Below, piece after piece: positions 1 to 7,749 of a stretch of DNA of 48,701 nucleotides. Numbering within the stretch: the first letter of the stretch is position 1; the number at the start of each line of letters is the position of its first letter. A model generated the notes under the pieces. That model ran no database searches and was not told where the DNA came from. It saw only the letters and a program-made list of their open reading frames with translations. The position numbers and the translations under genes are program-made. Source of the stretch: Bacteroidales bacterium (GTDB lineage Bacteria > Bacteroidota > Bacteroidia > Bacteroidales > UBA932); NCBI GenBank assembly GCA_017630215.1, contig JAGBVR010000034.1, positions 1 through 48,701 of the forward strand, in the 5' to 3' direction.

Positions 1-1
1 C

Positions 2-415
2 GGAACCATAGTGACATCTTCTGCCATCGGAAAGAATTTTACTTTGGGTAAGACTTACGATAATGCACCAAAATTCTCTGTTTCACCGGTGTCAGCAGAA
101 CTGGATGCAGAAGGGGGCACAGTCAGCTTCCAGATCATAGCTTCTGGCACATCCTCTTACACTGTGGAGACGGATGCCGATTGGCTTACCCTCATTTCCA
201 AGCCGACTTCCGGTACGTCAGTGATTTCGGCCAGATCTTCAGCAAATACCGGCAAGGCCAGAACGGCTCATATCATCGTCTCGGAGAAAGCCACCACAAG
301 CGGTGTCTCGGTTACTCTGAAGAATATTCTCACCGTAACTCAGCATAACTCCGGTCTGAATATCGGCCTCGATGACTGGGAAGATGGTGACGATGACGGC
401 GGGATGGCCGACTGA
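2..415 (+). CDS. C-terminal part of a BACON-domain surface protein (5' truncated by window)
   Basis: The reading frame is open from base 2, so the gene starts outside the window. About 137 residues remain. Residues from roughly 25 to 100 form a BACON-type beta-sandwich: the pattern FSVSP, then TVSF, then ETDADWLTL, then a run of serine/glycine turns and a closing HIIVS strand. BACON domains are common in Bacteroidetes extracellular proteins and are usually linked to carbohydrate or mucin binding. The extreme C-terminus is very acidic (DDWEDGDDDGG) and carries no anchor. The catalytic or anchoring part, if any, lies upstream. A strong hairpin terminator follows 18 bp after the stop. The domain call is fairly safe; the role of the whole protein is unknown. 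Confidence 0.75.
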   Translation, partial: GTIVTSSAIGKNFTLGKTYDNAPKFSVSPVSAELDAEGGTVSFQIIASGTSSYTVETDADWLTLISKPTSGTSVISARSSANTGKARTAHIIVSEKATTSGVSVTLKNILTVTQHNSGLNIGLDDWEDGDDDGGMAD

Positions 416-433
416 TTCACCTCGTATATTATT

Positions 434-470
434 AAAACACCTCGGATAATTTGAAATTCGAGGTGTTTTT
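434..470. terminator. Bidirectional hairpin terminator
   Basis: An 11-bp perfect stem (aaaacacctcg with cgaggtgtttt) around a 14-nt loop, with A-rich 5' and T-rich 3' flanks. It lies between the BACON gene (+) and the convergent PIN gene (-), whose stop codon overlaps its right edge, so it can serve both. Confidence 0.8.
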
Positions 471-926
471 ATTTGCCGTATGGGGTTGCCGGGTCGTTAA
501 GTATTCTGCCAGGTCTGGCAGCCATTTCATTGATGATTGTCAGCATTTCTGCAGGGGTGACAATGAACGGCTTTTTCGGGAAATGCTTGATGTTGCCTGT
601 TACCAGGAATGAGTCTTCCTTGCTTAACGCGACTTCATAGAAGACCAGATCTTTTGGGTCAGGAAGTATTTCTCCGCAATTAAGCCTTTCAGAATGAATG
701 CCTTTCGATTTTATCGTTTCCAAAGTCTTTTTGATACGTTCTTCCGAGAAATTGAATTTGCTCCGTCTTAGAACCGAGTTGTATTCGTGGGGTATCTCAT
801 CATTATATATCGGGGTTATGATATCAAAGAATATGCTATCCAATACTACCCGGTAGCGGAGTCACTATGTTTTGATATCAATGCTGACACAATCACATTT
901 GTGTCAATGATAGCAAAAATCTCCAT
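469..926 (-). pseudogene. PIN-domain toxin (COG1569-like), frameshifted near its N-terminus
   Basis: An ATG at 926-924 opens a frame encoding MEIFAIIDTNVIVSALISKH followed by SDSATG and a TAG stop. The continuation VVLDSIFFDIITP runs on in another frame down to the stop at 469. The two halves join around 849-855, where the sequence reads ACC-GG-GTA, so two bases are extra or one is missing. The total of 458 nt is not a multiple of three. DTN near the start and the later acidic residues fit the PIN ribonuclease toxin fold, normally about 140-150 aa. The gene starts one base after the stop of the RelB/DinJ-type antitoxin, as in a toxin-antitoxin operon. As written the toxin should be inactive: the frame from 843 lacks the first catalytic aspartate. 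A sequencing indel is the main alternative. Confidence 0.8.
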
Positions 927-927
927 A

Positions 928-1221
928 TTATTCTCCTCTTCTTGCAGCTCTGATTTCCTCATTTATTTCCTCAAGTGTCATATCGGTCAGACCGTTTCTT
1001 CTTGCTTCTGCCCTGAGAGCCCAGAATGCGAGACGTCCTTTTGCTGCTACCTCGTCAAGCGGCTCTGTCCTGATCTCAAACGGAATCCTCCTCTCTCTCA
1101 CCATTGTCTTCATAAAGATGGTGAGGGCGGCAGTATTGCTTAGTCCGAATTCGTCGCAAAGCTTGTCGAAGTCTTTCTTTAATGAGTCATCGACTCTGAA
1201 TGTCATAGTTGTCTGTGCCAT
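928..1221 (-). CDS. RelB/DinJ-family antitoxin
   Basis: 97 aa. The N-terminus (MAQTTMTFRVDDSLKKDF) is the ribbon-helix-helix DNA-binding strand and first helix of the RelB/DinJ antitoxins. FGLSNTAALTIFMKTMVRER is the second helix region. The C-terminal half (EINEEIRAARRGE) is the charged tail that would wrap the toxin. It is the first gene of a two-gene operon with the frameshifted PIN toxin; the spacing is one base (TAA-t-ATG). A good Bacteroidetes promoter with two copies of a 10-bp direct repeat lies directly upstream and suggests autoregulation. Pairing of a RelB-like antitoxin with a COG1569 PIN toxin is known in bacteria. The family call is confident; activity is unknown because the partner is broken. 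Confidence 0.85.
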   Translation of the reverse strand: MAQTTMTFRVDDSLKKDFDKLCDEFGLSNTAALTIFMKTMVRERRIPFEIRTEPLDEVAAKGRLAFWALRAEARRNGLTDMTLEEINEEIRAARRGE

Positions 1222-1236
1222 AATTCATATATTCAG

Positions 1237-1274
1237 TATTGCAAATGTAAGTATATTGTATTTATATTGCAAAT
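1237..1274 (-). promoter_or_regulatory. Promoter and candidate operator of the antitoxin gene
   Basis: On the minus strand, TTTG (1273-1270), a 20-base spacer and TACATTTG (1249-1242) match the Bacteroidetes -33/-7 consensus. The 10-mer tattgcaaat occurs twice (1237-1246 and 1265-1274, 28 bp apart), each copy lying over one promoter element. This placement suits a repressor operator, though binding is inferred. Confidence 0.65.
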
Positions 1275-1289
1275 ATTATTCTCGTTGAT

Positions 1290-1326
1290 AGATTTCTCGA
1301 CTCACTTCGTTCGCTCGAAATGACAG
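1290..1326 (+). repeat. REP-like intergenic element, copy 1
   Basis: The sequence agatttctcgactcacttcg continuing to gaaatgaca resembles the other four REP-like copies in the window (10822, 23716, 35170, 44516). It is the founder unit of the adjoining 25-bp tandem array. Confidence 0.55.
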
Positions 1327-1405
1327 TGGGGACGTTCGCTCGAAATGACAGTGGGGACGTTCGCTCGAAATGACAGTGGGGACGTTCGCTCGAAATGACA
1401 GTGGG
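1309..1405. repeat. 25-bp tandem repeat, 3.9 copies
   Basis: Units start at 1309, 1334, 1359 and 1384. Each reads gttcgctcgaaatgacagtg followed by gggac, and the last is truncated after gtggg. The copies are identical. The array grows out of one REP-like sequence that begins at 1290 (see the REP-like entries). It lies between the antitoxin promoter and the promoter of the next gene. There are no spacers, so it is not a CRISPR array. Confidence 0.9.
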
Positions 1406-1477
1406 AAATGATATGGTGACGGGAAATCCCTCAAATGAACTAATGTGAACTTGATACACATCATGCCCCGCCGTAAC

Positions 1478-1508
1478 TTTGTGTAAAAGGATTAATTTCA
1501 TACATTTG
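1478..1508 (+). promoter_or_regulatory. Bacteroidetes promoter for the HTH-like gene
   Basis: TTTG (1478-1481), a 19-base spacer and TACATTTG (1501-1508) match the consensus. The -7 box includes the GTG at 1508, which therefore cannot be the start codon. Translation should begin at the ATG at 1529, about 15-20 nt after the expected transcription start. Confidence 0.75.
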
Positions 1509-1528
1509 TGGGACAGATAGATAGAAAT

Positions 1529-2092
1529 ATGCCGGAGATTGCATACCTCCTGACGGAGGTGGAAAAGAAATATGGACGAAGGATAGCGACTACGACTGAT
1601 TTCGAGTCGCTTTCTGTCGTTATCGAGCATCAGATCGGGGAACTGATTTCTTCGTCGACTCTGAAGAGGCTTTGGGGGTATGTGAGTCTGAATCCTACCC
1701 CTAGAGTTGCTACTCTGGATGTGCTTTCTAGATTTGTCGGACACAGGGATTTCAAGGCTTTCTGCAATCATCTGAAGGACTCTCAGGTCTATGCTTCCAA
1801 TTTCTTTACATCCAGGTGCCAGACAGTGGCAGAACTTAAGCCGGAGACTGTTGTCCATATCGGTTGGGCTCCGAACAGGCTTGTGAAGATGCTTTATCTG
1901 GGAAATTATCAGTTCGAGGTGATTTCTTCCGAGAATTCCCAGCTGATGGTGGGAGACCGTTTCGAACTATTGGAAATAATTGTCGGTTATCCTCTGTTCA
2001 TATCCAGGATCCTCCGTAACGGAACCTATACGCCTTCATATGTGGCAGGTCAGATCGACGGGATCAATCTTCTGAAGGTGGAGACAGCGTAG
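1529..2092 (+). CDS. Bacteroidetes-type HTH-like protein of unknown function
   Basis: 187 aa from the ATG at 1529, chosen because the promoter -7 box ends at 1508. The N-terminal half has a pattern I recognise from many uncharacterised Bacteroidales proteins: VEKKYGRRIATTTDFESLS, then SSSTLKRLWGY, then TPRVATLDVLSRFVGHRDF. It looks like a small winged or helix-turn-helix region. The C-terminal half (HIGWAPNRLVKMLYLGNYQF onward) is predicted beta-rich, with a GDRFELLEIIVGYPL strand pair. There is no signal peptide or membrane segment, so it is cytoplasmic. Its stop lies 4 bp from the convergent stop of the Ser/Thr kinase gene, so a functional link is possible but unproven. Function is not known to me. 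Confidence 0.7.
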   Translation: MPEIAYLLTEVEKKYGRRIATTTDFESLSVVIEHQIGELISSSTLKRLWGYVSLNPTPRVATLDVLSRFVGHRDFKAFCNHLKDSQVYASNFFTSRCQTVAELKPETVVHIGWAPNRLVKMLYLGNYQFEVISSENSQLMVGDRFELLEIIVGYPLFISRILRNGTYTPSYVAGQIDGINLLKVETA

Positions 2093-2096
2093 ACTT

Positions 2097-3143
2097 TCAA
2101 AGAATCAGTTCGGCTGCATCTTTGAACATATTGTCAAGAGCATCGGCGTCAAGGTTTTCTTCTGAATTGTGTGTAGGAGAATTCTTTGGCGTCGTTTTCT
2201 TTACAATGGTAGCTTCGGCAGGATCGGGAACTGGTTTTGGGACAGTATCCTGCGCAGATGTGGCAATGTCAGGGACGGGCATAGTGGCTGCGGAGGATGG
2301 TGTTACTGGCTTATCTGCCTCAGTTTCCTGATTGACCGAGGCCATCCAGACCGCACCGGCAATTGACATAAACACAATGGTCGCAGCAGCGGATCTTTTT
2401 ATCTTCCTTGCCGGTTCTTGAAGTATCGCCCTCTTTACTTCCGCTGCAGAATTGTACCTTTGCTCTTTGTCGCGACGCAGACAGCGCGATGAAATAAAAT
2501 GGAAACTGCTGCTCAACTCATTGATAATGACTCCAAGAGACCATATGTCGCTGCGGGCGTCCAGCTTCTCGCCGGCAATGAGTTCAGGCGAGGCATATGC
2601 CATAGTTCCTGCCGGGGCTTTGAAAGAACAATATGAATCTGCATCAGAGAGTCCGAAGTCAACGATCTTTACATTCCTTCCGTTGTTTGTGATCATTATA
2701 TTCTCCGGCTTCAGGTCTCTGTGGATAATCTGCTTTCTGTGGATATAGTCCAGCGCATCGCAGATTTCGCAGATTATCTTCCTGGCCAATGTCTTGTCAA
2801 CAACTCCTTCACATAGGAGACCTTCAAGGTTCCTTCCGTCGATCCATTCCATCACTATGCAATGCCCGATGGATGGGAAGTCGATAAATCCGAAATATTG
2901 ACAGATGCCGGTATGGTTCAATGAGAAGCCGATGTTGAACTCCTTTTTGAGCAGTTCCTCATAGAGGGGATTGCCGCGATATTCCTTTTTCAAGGCCTTG
3001 TAGATAAAGAATCTTCCGTTCTTGCTGCCGCGGTACAACTCATTGAATCCACTCTCGGAAGAGTGGATGAGTTCAAGACTTTGGGAGTCTGTATGAATGC
3101 TGCCCGGGGCATCGGGCAGGAAAAAACCGGAAGGCCCTAACAT
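2097..3143 (-). CDS. Transmembrane eukaryotic-like Ser/Thr protein kinase
   Basis: 348 aa from the ATG at 3143. A TTG further upstream (3164) is rejected because it sits in the TATCTTTG -7 box. The kinase domain spans about residues 25-240: VAIK-like lysine at about K49 (FIYKAL), catalytic HRDLKPEN at 141-148, DFG at 162-164, SPE at 185-187 (APE equivalent) and DIWSLGVI at 199-206. The glycine loop is degenerate (SSESGFNELYRG). One membrane helix (residues about 251-270) is followed by a Pro/Thr/Ser-rich tail of about 78 residues, expected to be periplasmic. The catalytic residues are present, so activity is likely. It is divergent from an exported protein gene, which is a plausible partner. 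The substrate is unknown. Confidence 0.85.
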   Translation of the reverse strand: MLGPSGFFLPDAPGSIHTDSQSLELIHSSESGFNELYRGSKNGRFFIYKALKKEYRGNPLYEELLKKEFNIGFSLNHTGICQYFGFIDFPSIGHCIVMEWIDGRNLEGLLCEGVVDKTLARKIICEICDALDYIHRKQIIHRDLKPENIMITNNGRNVKIVDFGLSDADSYCSFKAPAGTMAYASPELIAGEKLDARSDIWSLGVIINELSSSFHFISSRCLRRDKEQRYNSAAEVKRAILQEPARKIKRSAAATIVFMSIAGAVWMASVNQETEADKPVTPSSAATMPVPDIATSAQDTVPKPVPDPAEATIVKKTTPKNSPTHNSEENLDADALDNMFKDAAELIL

Positions 3144-3161
3144 AATCTGTATATATTCATA

Positions 3162-3169
3162 CAAAGATA
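3162..3169 (-). promoter_or_regulatory. -7 box upstream of the kinase gene
   Basis: TATCTTTG on the minus strand, 18 bases before the ATG. I see no matching TTTG at the -33 position. It overlaps the alternative TTG start and so decides the start choice. Confidence 0.5.
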
Positions 3170-3181
3170 CGCCTTTTTTGC

Positions 3182-3189
3182 TAATTTTG
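3182..3189 (+). promoter_or_regulatory. -7 box upstream of the exported protein gene
   Basis: TAATTTTG lies 6 bases before the GTG start at 3196. No clear -33 element is seen. If this box is used, the mRNA would be leaderless or nearly so. Confidence 0.4.
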
Positions 3190-3195
3190 TCTATT

Positions 3196-4101
3196 GTGAA
3201 AACTCCTGTCAGACATATTGTGACATTGTTCCTGTGCTTCTTTTCCTTTCATCTGGTGAAGGCTCAGGAGTCGTTGGATTCCGAACTGGAACGCTATGAG
3301 CAGATGTGTGAGGTGTGTCTGGAGCTTAAAGCCAGAATGTCCAGGGGAGAGCAGATATCCAGGGATGAGGCAAAGTCCACTATCGATTTTTTCGTGACTA
3401 CCAATAGGAGACTGAAATCCAGGGAGTCTGAGATGACGGCCATGCAGCGTCAGCGTTTCAAGGATGTGGGAGAGTGGTTTGCTACTGGAGTCAGACCGCA
3501 GAAACCGTTTGGAGCTGAACCCTTGCCTGCTTTGGAATGCTCTCTCCCGTCGAGGATTATTGTCAATGATATTGCCGGGATATTGACTCCTCAGCGGGAT
3601 CTTGATCCTCCACCTTCTGTGCGCTTGTGGAAATACAGGACGGATTTCATCCTCCTGGCAGAAATGTCAGTTCCTGATCTTTCGTACGGACTTCGGGCCG
3701 GGATAAAGGGCCGGGCCTTCGGTGGCTACATGGCATTCAGCTCCAATTTTGTAAAGGCATCCGCTGATTATACCTGTCATTCGGACGGAACTCTTGAAAA
3801 CGGAAGCACTATCTGGCCGGCTGGTGCAGAAAAGACTACTTCCTTAAGTCTTTCTGCCGGTCTTCTCGCCCAGGCCGCTCCCTGGCTTACTTTCTATGCC
3901 GGTGCCGGTTATGGAGGGCGCCAGCTTCTGTGGCAGGATATCGACGGCAGCTGGGCTGAGGTCTCTGACTGGTCGGTAAAAGGTCTGGAGATGGAAGCCG
4001 GAGCAATATTCCGATGGAATCGTATGGCTTTCTCGGCCGGAGTCTCGACTGTTCGTTTCCAAACCTGCTCTGCCAGGGTCGGTATCGGACTCTATTTCTG
4101 A
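3196..4101 (+). CDS. Exported, probably outer-membrane, protein of unknown function
   Basis: 301 aa from the GTG at 3196. This start gives a normal signal peptide (VKTPVRHIVTLFLCFFSFHL, then VKAQ, cleavage after A). An earlier start would put about 30 odd residues before the signal. Residues about 25-100 are helical and charged (ELERYEQMCEVCLELKARM, then FKDVGEWFATG). Residues about 150-300 alternate hydrophobic and polar positions and end in aromatic VGIGLYF, typical of outer-membrane beta-strands. I recognise the YEQMCEVCLELKARM to WFATGVRP type of N-terminus from other Bacteroidales hypotheticals, without known function. The gene is divergent from the Ser/Thr kinase, with -7 boxes 12 bases apart, so the two may be coregulated. 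Confidence 0.7.
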   Translation: MKTPVRHIVTLFLCFFSFHLVKAQESLDSELERYEQMCEVCLELKARMSRGEQISRDEAKSTIDFFVTTNRRLKSRESEMTAMQRQRFKDVGEWFATGVRPQKPFGAEPLPALECSLPSRIIVNDIAGILTPQRDLDPPPSVRLWKYRTDFILLAEMSVPDLSYGLRAGIKGRAFGGYMAFSSNFVKASADYTCHSDGTLENGSTIWPAGAEKTTSLSLSAGLLAQAAPWLTFYAGAGYGGRQLLWQDIDGSWAEVSDWSVKGLEMEAGAIFRWNRMAFSAGVSTVRFQTCSARVGIGLYF

Positions 4102-4224
4102 TATATATTCTTTCTCGAAAGCACAGATCGAGTCGTTTTGGTGCTTTCGGCCCATGTGATAGCACACCTTCAGTGTCGAGTGAGAGAGAAAATGCCAAAA
4201 ACTCGCTCGAAACACCATGAAAAC

Positions 4225-4267
4225 AGCAAAACGCGCGAGTTTTTCCTGAAATCTCGCGCGTTTTGCT
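4225..4267. terminator. Perfect 15-bp hairpin, likely bidirectional terminator
   Basis: Arms agcaaaacgcgcgag (4225-4239) and ctcgcgcgttttgct (4253-4267) are perfectly complementary around a 13-nt loop. The hairpin lies between the exported protein gene (+) and the end of lysS (-). I see nothing else in 4102-4224. Confidence 0.65.
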
Positions 4268-4284
4268 ATAGAGGACATCAGCTA

Positions 4285-5799
4285 TTACTGATTCTTCGGT
4301 CTCATCTGTGGGAAGAAGAGGACATCCTGGATGGTAGGTGAATTGGTCATGAACATGGTCAGACGGTCGATTCCCATACCGAGTCCTGATGTTGGAGGCA
4401 TACCGTACTCGAGTGCGCGTACGAAGTCCATGTCGATGAACATAGCCTCGTCATCTCCCTTGTCCTTCAGCTTGAGCTGATCCTGGAAACGCTCGTACTG
4501 GTCGATTGGGTCGTTAAGCTCGCTGTATGCATTGGCGAGCTCCTTGCCGCATACGAAGAGCTCGAAACGTTCTGTGAGCTCCGGATTTGTACGGTGACGC
4601 TTTGTAAGCGGTGACATTTCCACAGGGTAGTCTGTGATGAATGTAGGCTGTGTAAGGTGCTTCTCGCAGTACTCTCCGAAGATGGCGTCGATGAGCTTGC
4701 CCTTACCGAATGAAGGATCGGTCTCCACGTGGAGCTTCTTGCAGGTCTCGCGGAGTTCGTCCTCAGACATTCCTGCTACGTCCACTCCTGCGTATTCCTT
4801 GATGGCTTCGAGGATAGGGAGGCGGCGGAAAGGCGGCTTGAAGTCTACCTGCTTGTCTCCGATTGTGACCTCGGTCTGTCCGTGGAGCTTGAGAGCGATC
4901 TTCTCGAGAAGCTTCTCCACGAACTCCATCATCCAGATGTAGTCCTTATAAGCCACATAGATCTCCATGCAAGTGAACTCTGGGTTGTGGGTCTTGTCCA
5001 TACCCTCGTTGCGGAAGTCCTTTGCGAACTCGTATACTCCATGATATCCTCCGACGATGAGTCTCTTGAGATAGAGCTCATTGGCAATTCTCAGATAGAG
5101 AGGAATGTCGAGGGCATTGTGGTGAGTGATAAACGGACGTGCTGTTGCACCGCCTGGGATGCTCTGGAGGATAGGAGTCTCCACTTCAAGACAGCCTGCC
5201 TCGTTGAAGTACTCGCGCATTGTAGCCACGATCTGGCTTCTCTTGATGAATGTATCACGTACCTGAGGGTTAACGATCAGGTCTACATATCTTTGTCTGT
5301 ACTTGAGCTCAGGATCTGAGAATGCATCGAACACTTCTCCGTCCTTCTCCTTCACGATCGGAAGTACGCGGAGAGACTTGCTCAAGAGCGTGAGTTCTTT
5401 TGCGTGAACTGAAAGCTGGCCTGTCTTGGTGATGAATGCGAATCCCTTGATACCGATGATGTCTCCGATGTCAAGAAGCTTTTTCCATACGGTGTTGTAC
5501 ATTGTCTTGTCCTCACCCGGACAGATCTCGTCACGGTTGATATATACCTGGATACGTCCTGTCTCGTCCTGGATCTCTCCGAACGATGCTGCGCCCATAA
5601 TACGTCTTGACATGATTCGGCCAGCGATGACTACTTCCTGGAAATTGCCTTTCTCCTCATCGTACTCAGCCTTTATCTGCGCTGCTGATGTGTTGATAGG
5701 GTAGAGTGGTGCAGGATAAGGCTCGATTCCGAGTTCTCTGAGCTTAGCGAGCGATTCTCTTCTGAAAAGCTCCTGCTCGTTGAGGTCCATAATGCTCAT
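4285..5799 (-). CDS. lysS: Lysyl-tRNA synthetase, class II
   Basis: 504 aa, the usual length. It charges tRNA-Lys with lysine. The N-terminal OB-fold anticodon-binding domain (residues about 55-150) includes [20 protein letters not shown]. The class II core follows: motif 2 is [20 protein letters not shown] and motif 3 is the [12 protein letters not shown] segment near the C-terminus. Lysine-specific residues around [19 protein letters not shown] are intact. The start [16 protein letters not shown] fits other Bacteroidetes LysRS; a second ATG lies 9 bases downstream. It is monocistronic, divergent from recJ and followed by a strong hairpin. Confidence 0.97.
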   Translation of the reverse strand: MSIMDLNEQELFRRESLAKLRELGIEPYPAPLYPINTSAAQIKAEYDEEKGNFQEVVIAGRIMSRRIMGAASFGEIQDETGRIQVYINRDEICPGEDKTMYNTVWKKLLDIGDIIGIKGFAFITKTGQLSVHAKELTLLSKSLRVLPIVKEKDGEVFDAFSDPELKYRQRYVDLIVNPQVRDTFIKRSQIVATMREYFNEAGCLEVETPILQSIPGGATARPFITHHNALDIPLYLRIANELYLKRLIVGGYHGVYEFAKDFRNEGMDKTHNPEFTCMEIYVAYKDYIWMMEFVEKLLEKIALKLHGQTEVTIGDKQVDFKPPFRRLPILEAIKEYAGVDVAGMSEDELRETCKKLHVETDPSFGKGKLIDAIFGEYCEKHLTQPTFITDYPVEMSPLTKRHRTNPELTERFELFVCGKELANAYSELNDPIDQYERFQDQLKLKDKGDDEAMFIDMDFVRALEYGMPPTSGLGMGIDRLTMFMTNSPTIQDVLFFPQMRPKNQ

Positions 5800-5904
5800 A
5801 GCTATAAATCTTTATTTTGTTTGTCTATATTCACTTAAAGCCGTATAGCGGCAAATTAAAGTACAAAAATAGCATAAATAATTCTGAAATTGAAACAAAA
5901 TCCA

Positions 5905-5912
5905 TATCTTTG
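5905..5912 (+). promoter_or_regulatory. -7 box of recJ
   Basis: TATCTTTG ends 6 bases before the recJ ATG at 5919, implying a leaderless or almost leaderless mRNA. There is no exact -33 TTTG at the expected spacing. Confidence 0.5.
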
Positions 5913-5918
5913 TGTGCT

Positions 5919-7655
5919 ATGGCAGTGGAAAAGAAATGGATATTACGCGAAAGTGCTGAATCTGAGACAGTCAGACAGCTTTCTTCTGAACTTGGAGTCG
6001 ATCCTGTATTGGCGGAGCTCCTGGTCCAGAGGGGGGTGCGTACATTCCACCAGGCCCGTTCCTTCTTCCGTCCAAGCCTGGACGATCTCCATGATCCGTT
6101 CCTCATGACAGATATGGATAAGGCCGTGGAGAGAGTTCATCAGGCTGTTGTTTCAGGAGAGAAGATCCTGGTTTATGGCGACTATGATGTAGATGGCACC
6201 ACTGCAGTCTCACTTGTTTATTCCTTCCTCCGACGACTTACCCGTGCTGTGGACTTCTATATCCCTGAAAGATATGACGAAGGTTACGGCGTTTCATACA
6301 AGGGTATCGACTGGGCGTCGGAAAACGGCTTTGGATTGATCATCACGCTTGACTGCGGTATCAAGGCCAATGAGAAAGTGGAATATGCGCGTAAACGAGG
6401 TATTGATGTCATCATCTGTGACCATCATCTTCCTGAAAACGAACTTCCCAGGGCAGTAGCGGTGCTTGATCCCAAGAGGGAGGACTGCTACTATCCTTTC
6501 GATGACCTATCAGGCTGCGGAGTCGGGTTCAAGCTCGTTCAGGCTTATTCTCAGAGATACGGAATCCCTTTCGAGACATTGATTCCGCTTCTTGATCTTC
6601 TTGTAGTCAGCATTGCGTCAGATCTGGTTTCCGTAATTGATGAGAATCGCATTCTGGCCCATTATGGCCTCAAACAGCTCAATGGAAATCCTCGTGAGGG
6701 TCTTCTTGCGATGATCCAGCTTTCAGGACTAGAGCCGAGCCATATCACCATCGACGATATCGTCTTCAAGATCGGACCTCGTATCAATGCAGCCGGACGT
6801 ATGGAGTCAGGTCGCATCGCAGTAGAGCTTCTCACAGCTTCTGATGTGAATGAAGCCATTCGTATCGGTACAGAAATAAACGAGCATAATAACGAAAGAA
6901 AGAATATTGACAGGCGTATCACTCAGGAGGCTCTCGAAATGGTACATTCGGGAAATTGTCTCTCCGGCGAGAATGCGACTATCGTATATAACCCTCAGTG
7001 GCATAAGGGAGTAGTGGGAATCGTTGCCTCCCGTCTTGTCGAAGCCTTCTACAAGCCGACAATCGTATTCACCCAGTCTCAGGGTGGTCTGGTGACCGGC
7101 TCTGCCCGAAGCGTGCACGGTTTTGATCTGTATGATGCCATCGAGAGCTGCTCAGACCTGCTGGAGAATTTCGGAGGACATCTCTATGCGGCGGGCCTTA
7201 CCCTCAAAGAGGAGAATCTTCCGGCTTTCTGTGAAAGGATAGAAAAGGCAATTTCAGGATCAATCATTCCGGAAATGCAGACCCCTGTCGTGGATGTGGA
7301 CGCGAGACTGAACTTCTCGCAGATAACTCCTAAATTCCTTCGTATCCTCAAGCAGTTCCATCCTTTCGGTCCGGGCAATTCGGCGCCGGTCTTTCTCACA
7401 GAAAATGTCTATGACAATGGAATGGGAAGAAAAGTGGGTGCCGAGGGCGGCCATCTGAAGCTGGAGCTTATTCAGGAATCGCATCCATATCATCACATTT
7501 CGGCCATTGCGTTCAACATGGCTGACTTCTTCGATCATATAAAGGCCGGCAATCCTATCGATGTCTGCTACTCTATCGTAGAGAACTATTATCGTGGTAC
7601 TGCCAATACGCAGCTTCGAGTGAAGGATATGCACGAACGTGATGAAATGATCTGA
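5919..7655 (+). CDS. recJ: Single-stranded-DNA-specific exonuclease RecJ
   Basis: 578 aa from the ATG at 5919; upstream in-frame codons fall inside the -7 box or beyond it and encode no conserved sequence. RecJ degrades ssDNA 5' to 3' in recombination and mismatch or base-excision repair. The DHH phosphoesterase core is intact: GDYDVDGTTA at residues 87-96, DCGIKA around 145-150, DHH at 168-170 and SDLVSVIDENR further on. The DHHA1 domain has GRINAAGR-like residues (GPRINAAGRM) and the GSARS-type motif (VTGSARSVHGFDL). The C-terminal OB-fold region is present. A 331-bp gap and a repeat element follow. Confidence 0.95.
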   Translation: MAVEKKWILRESAESETVRQLSSELGVDPVLAELLVQRGVRTFHQARSFFRPSLDDLHDPFLMTDMDKAVERVHQAVVSGEKILVYGDYDVDGTTAVSLVYSFLRRLTRAVDFYIPERYDEGYGVSYKGIDWASENGFGLIITLDCGIKANEKVEYARKRGIDVIICDHHLPENELPRAVAVLDPKREDCYYPFDDLSGCGVGFKLVQAYSQRYGIPFETLIPLLDLLVVSIASDLVSVIDENRILAHYGLKQLNGNPREGLLAMIQLSGLEPSHITIDDIVFKIGPRINAAGRMESGRIAVELLTASDVNEAIRIGTEINEHNNERKNIDRRITQEALEMVHSGNCLSGENATIVYNPQWHKGVVGIVASRLVEAFYKPTIVFTQSQGGLVTGSARSVHGFDLYDAIESCSDLLENFGGHLYAAGLTLKEENLPAFCERIEKAISGSIIPEMQTPVVDVDARLNFSQITPKFLRILKQFHPFGPGNSAPVFLTENVYDNGMGRKVGAEGGHLKLELIQESHPYHHISAIAFNMADFFDHIKAGNPIDVCYSIVENYYRGTANTQLRVKDMHERDEMI

Positions 7656-7749
7656 TTTTAAATACATCTATTTCTGTATACAAGTCAAACTTATTAGAAA
7701 GCTGGTGATGCCCTATTGCTGGTTCCCTTATTTCGTGTGTTAACGAGAC

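Noticed and set aside
1309-1405. CRISPR array made of the 25-bp repeats
   Set aside because: The units are directly adjacent with no spacers and no cas genes are nearby; it is a simple tandem repeat.
1262-1858. Minus-strand frame of 198 codons through the tandem repeats
   Set aside because: It runs through repeats and promoters and antisense to the HTH-like gene; the translation is repetitive with no domain.
3097-3195. Longer N-terminus for the exported protein
   Set aside because: It would overlap the kinase gene and its promoter and would bury the signal peptide.
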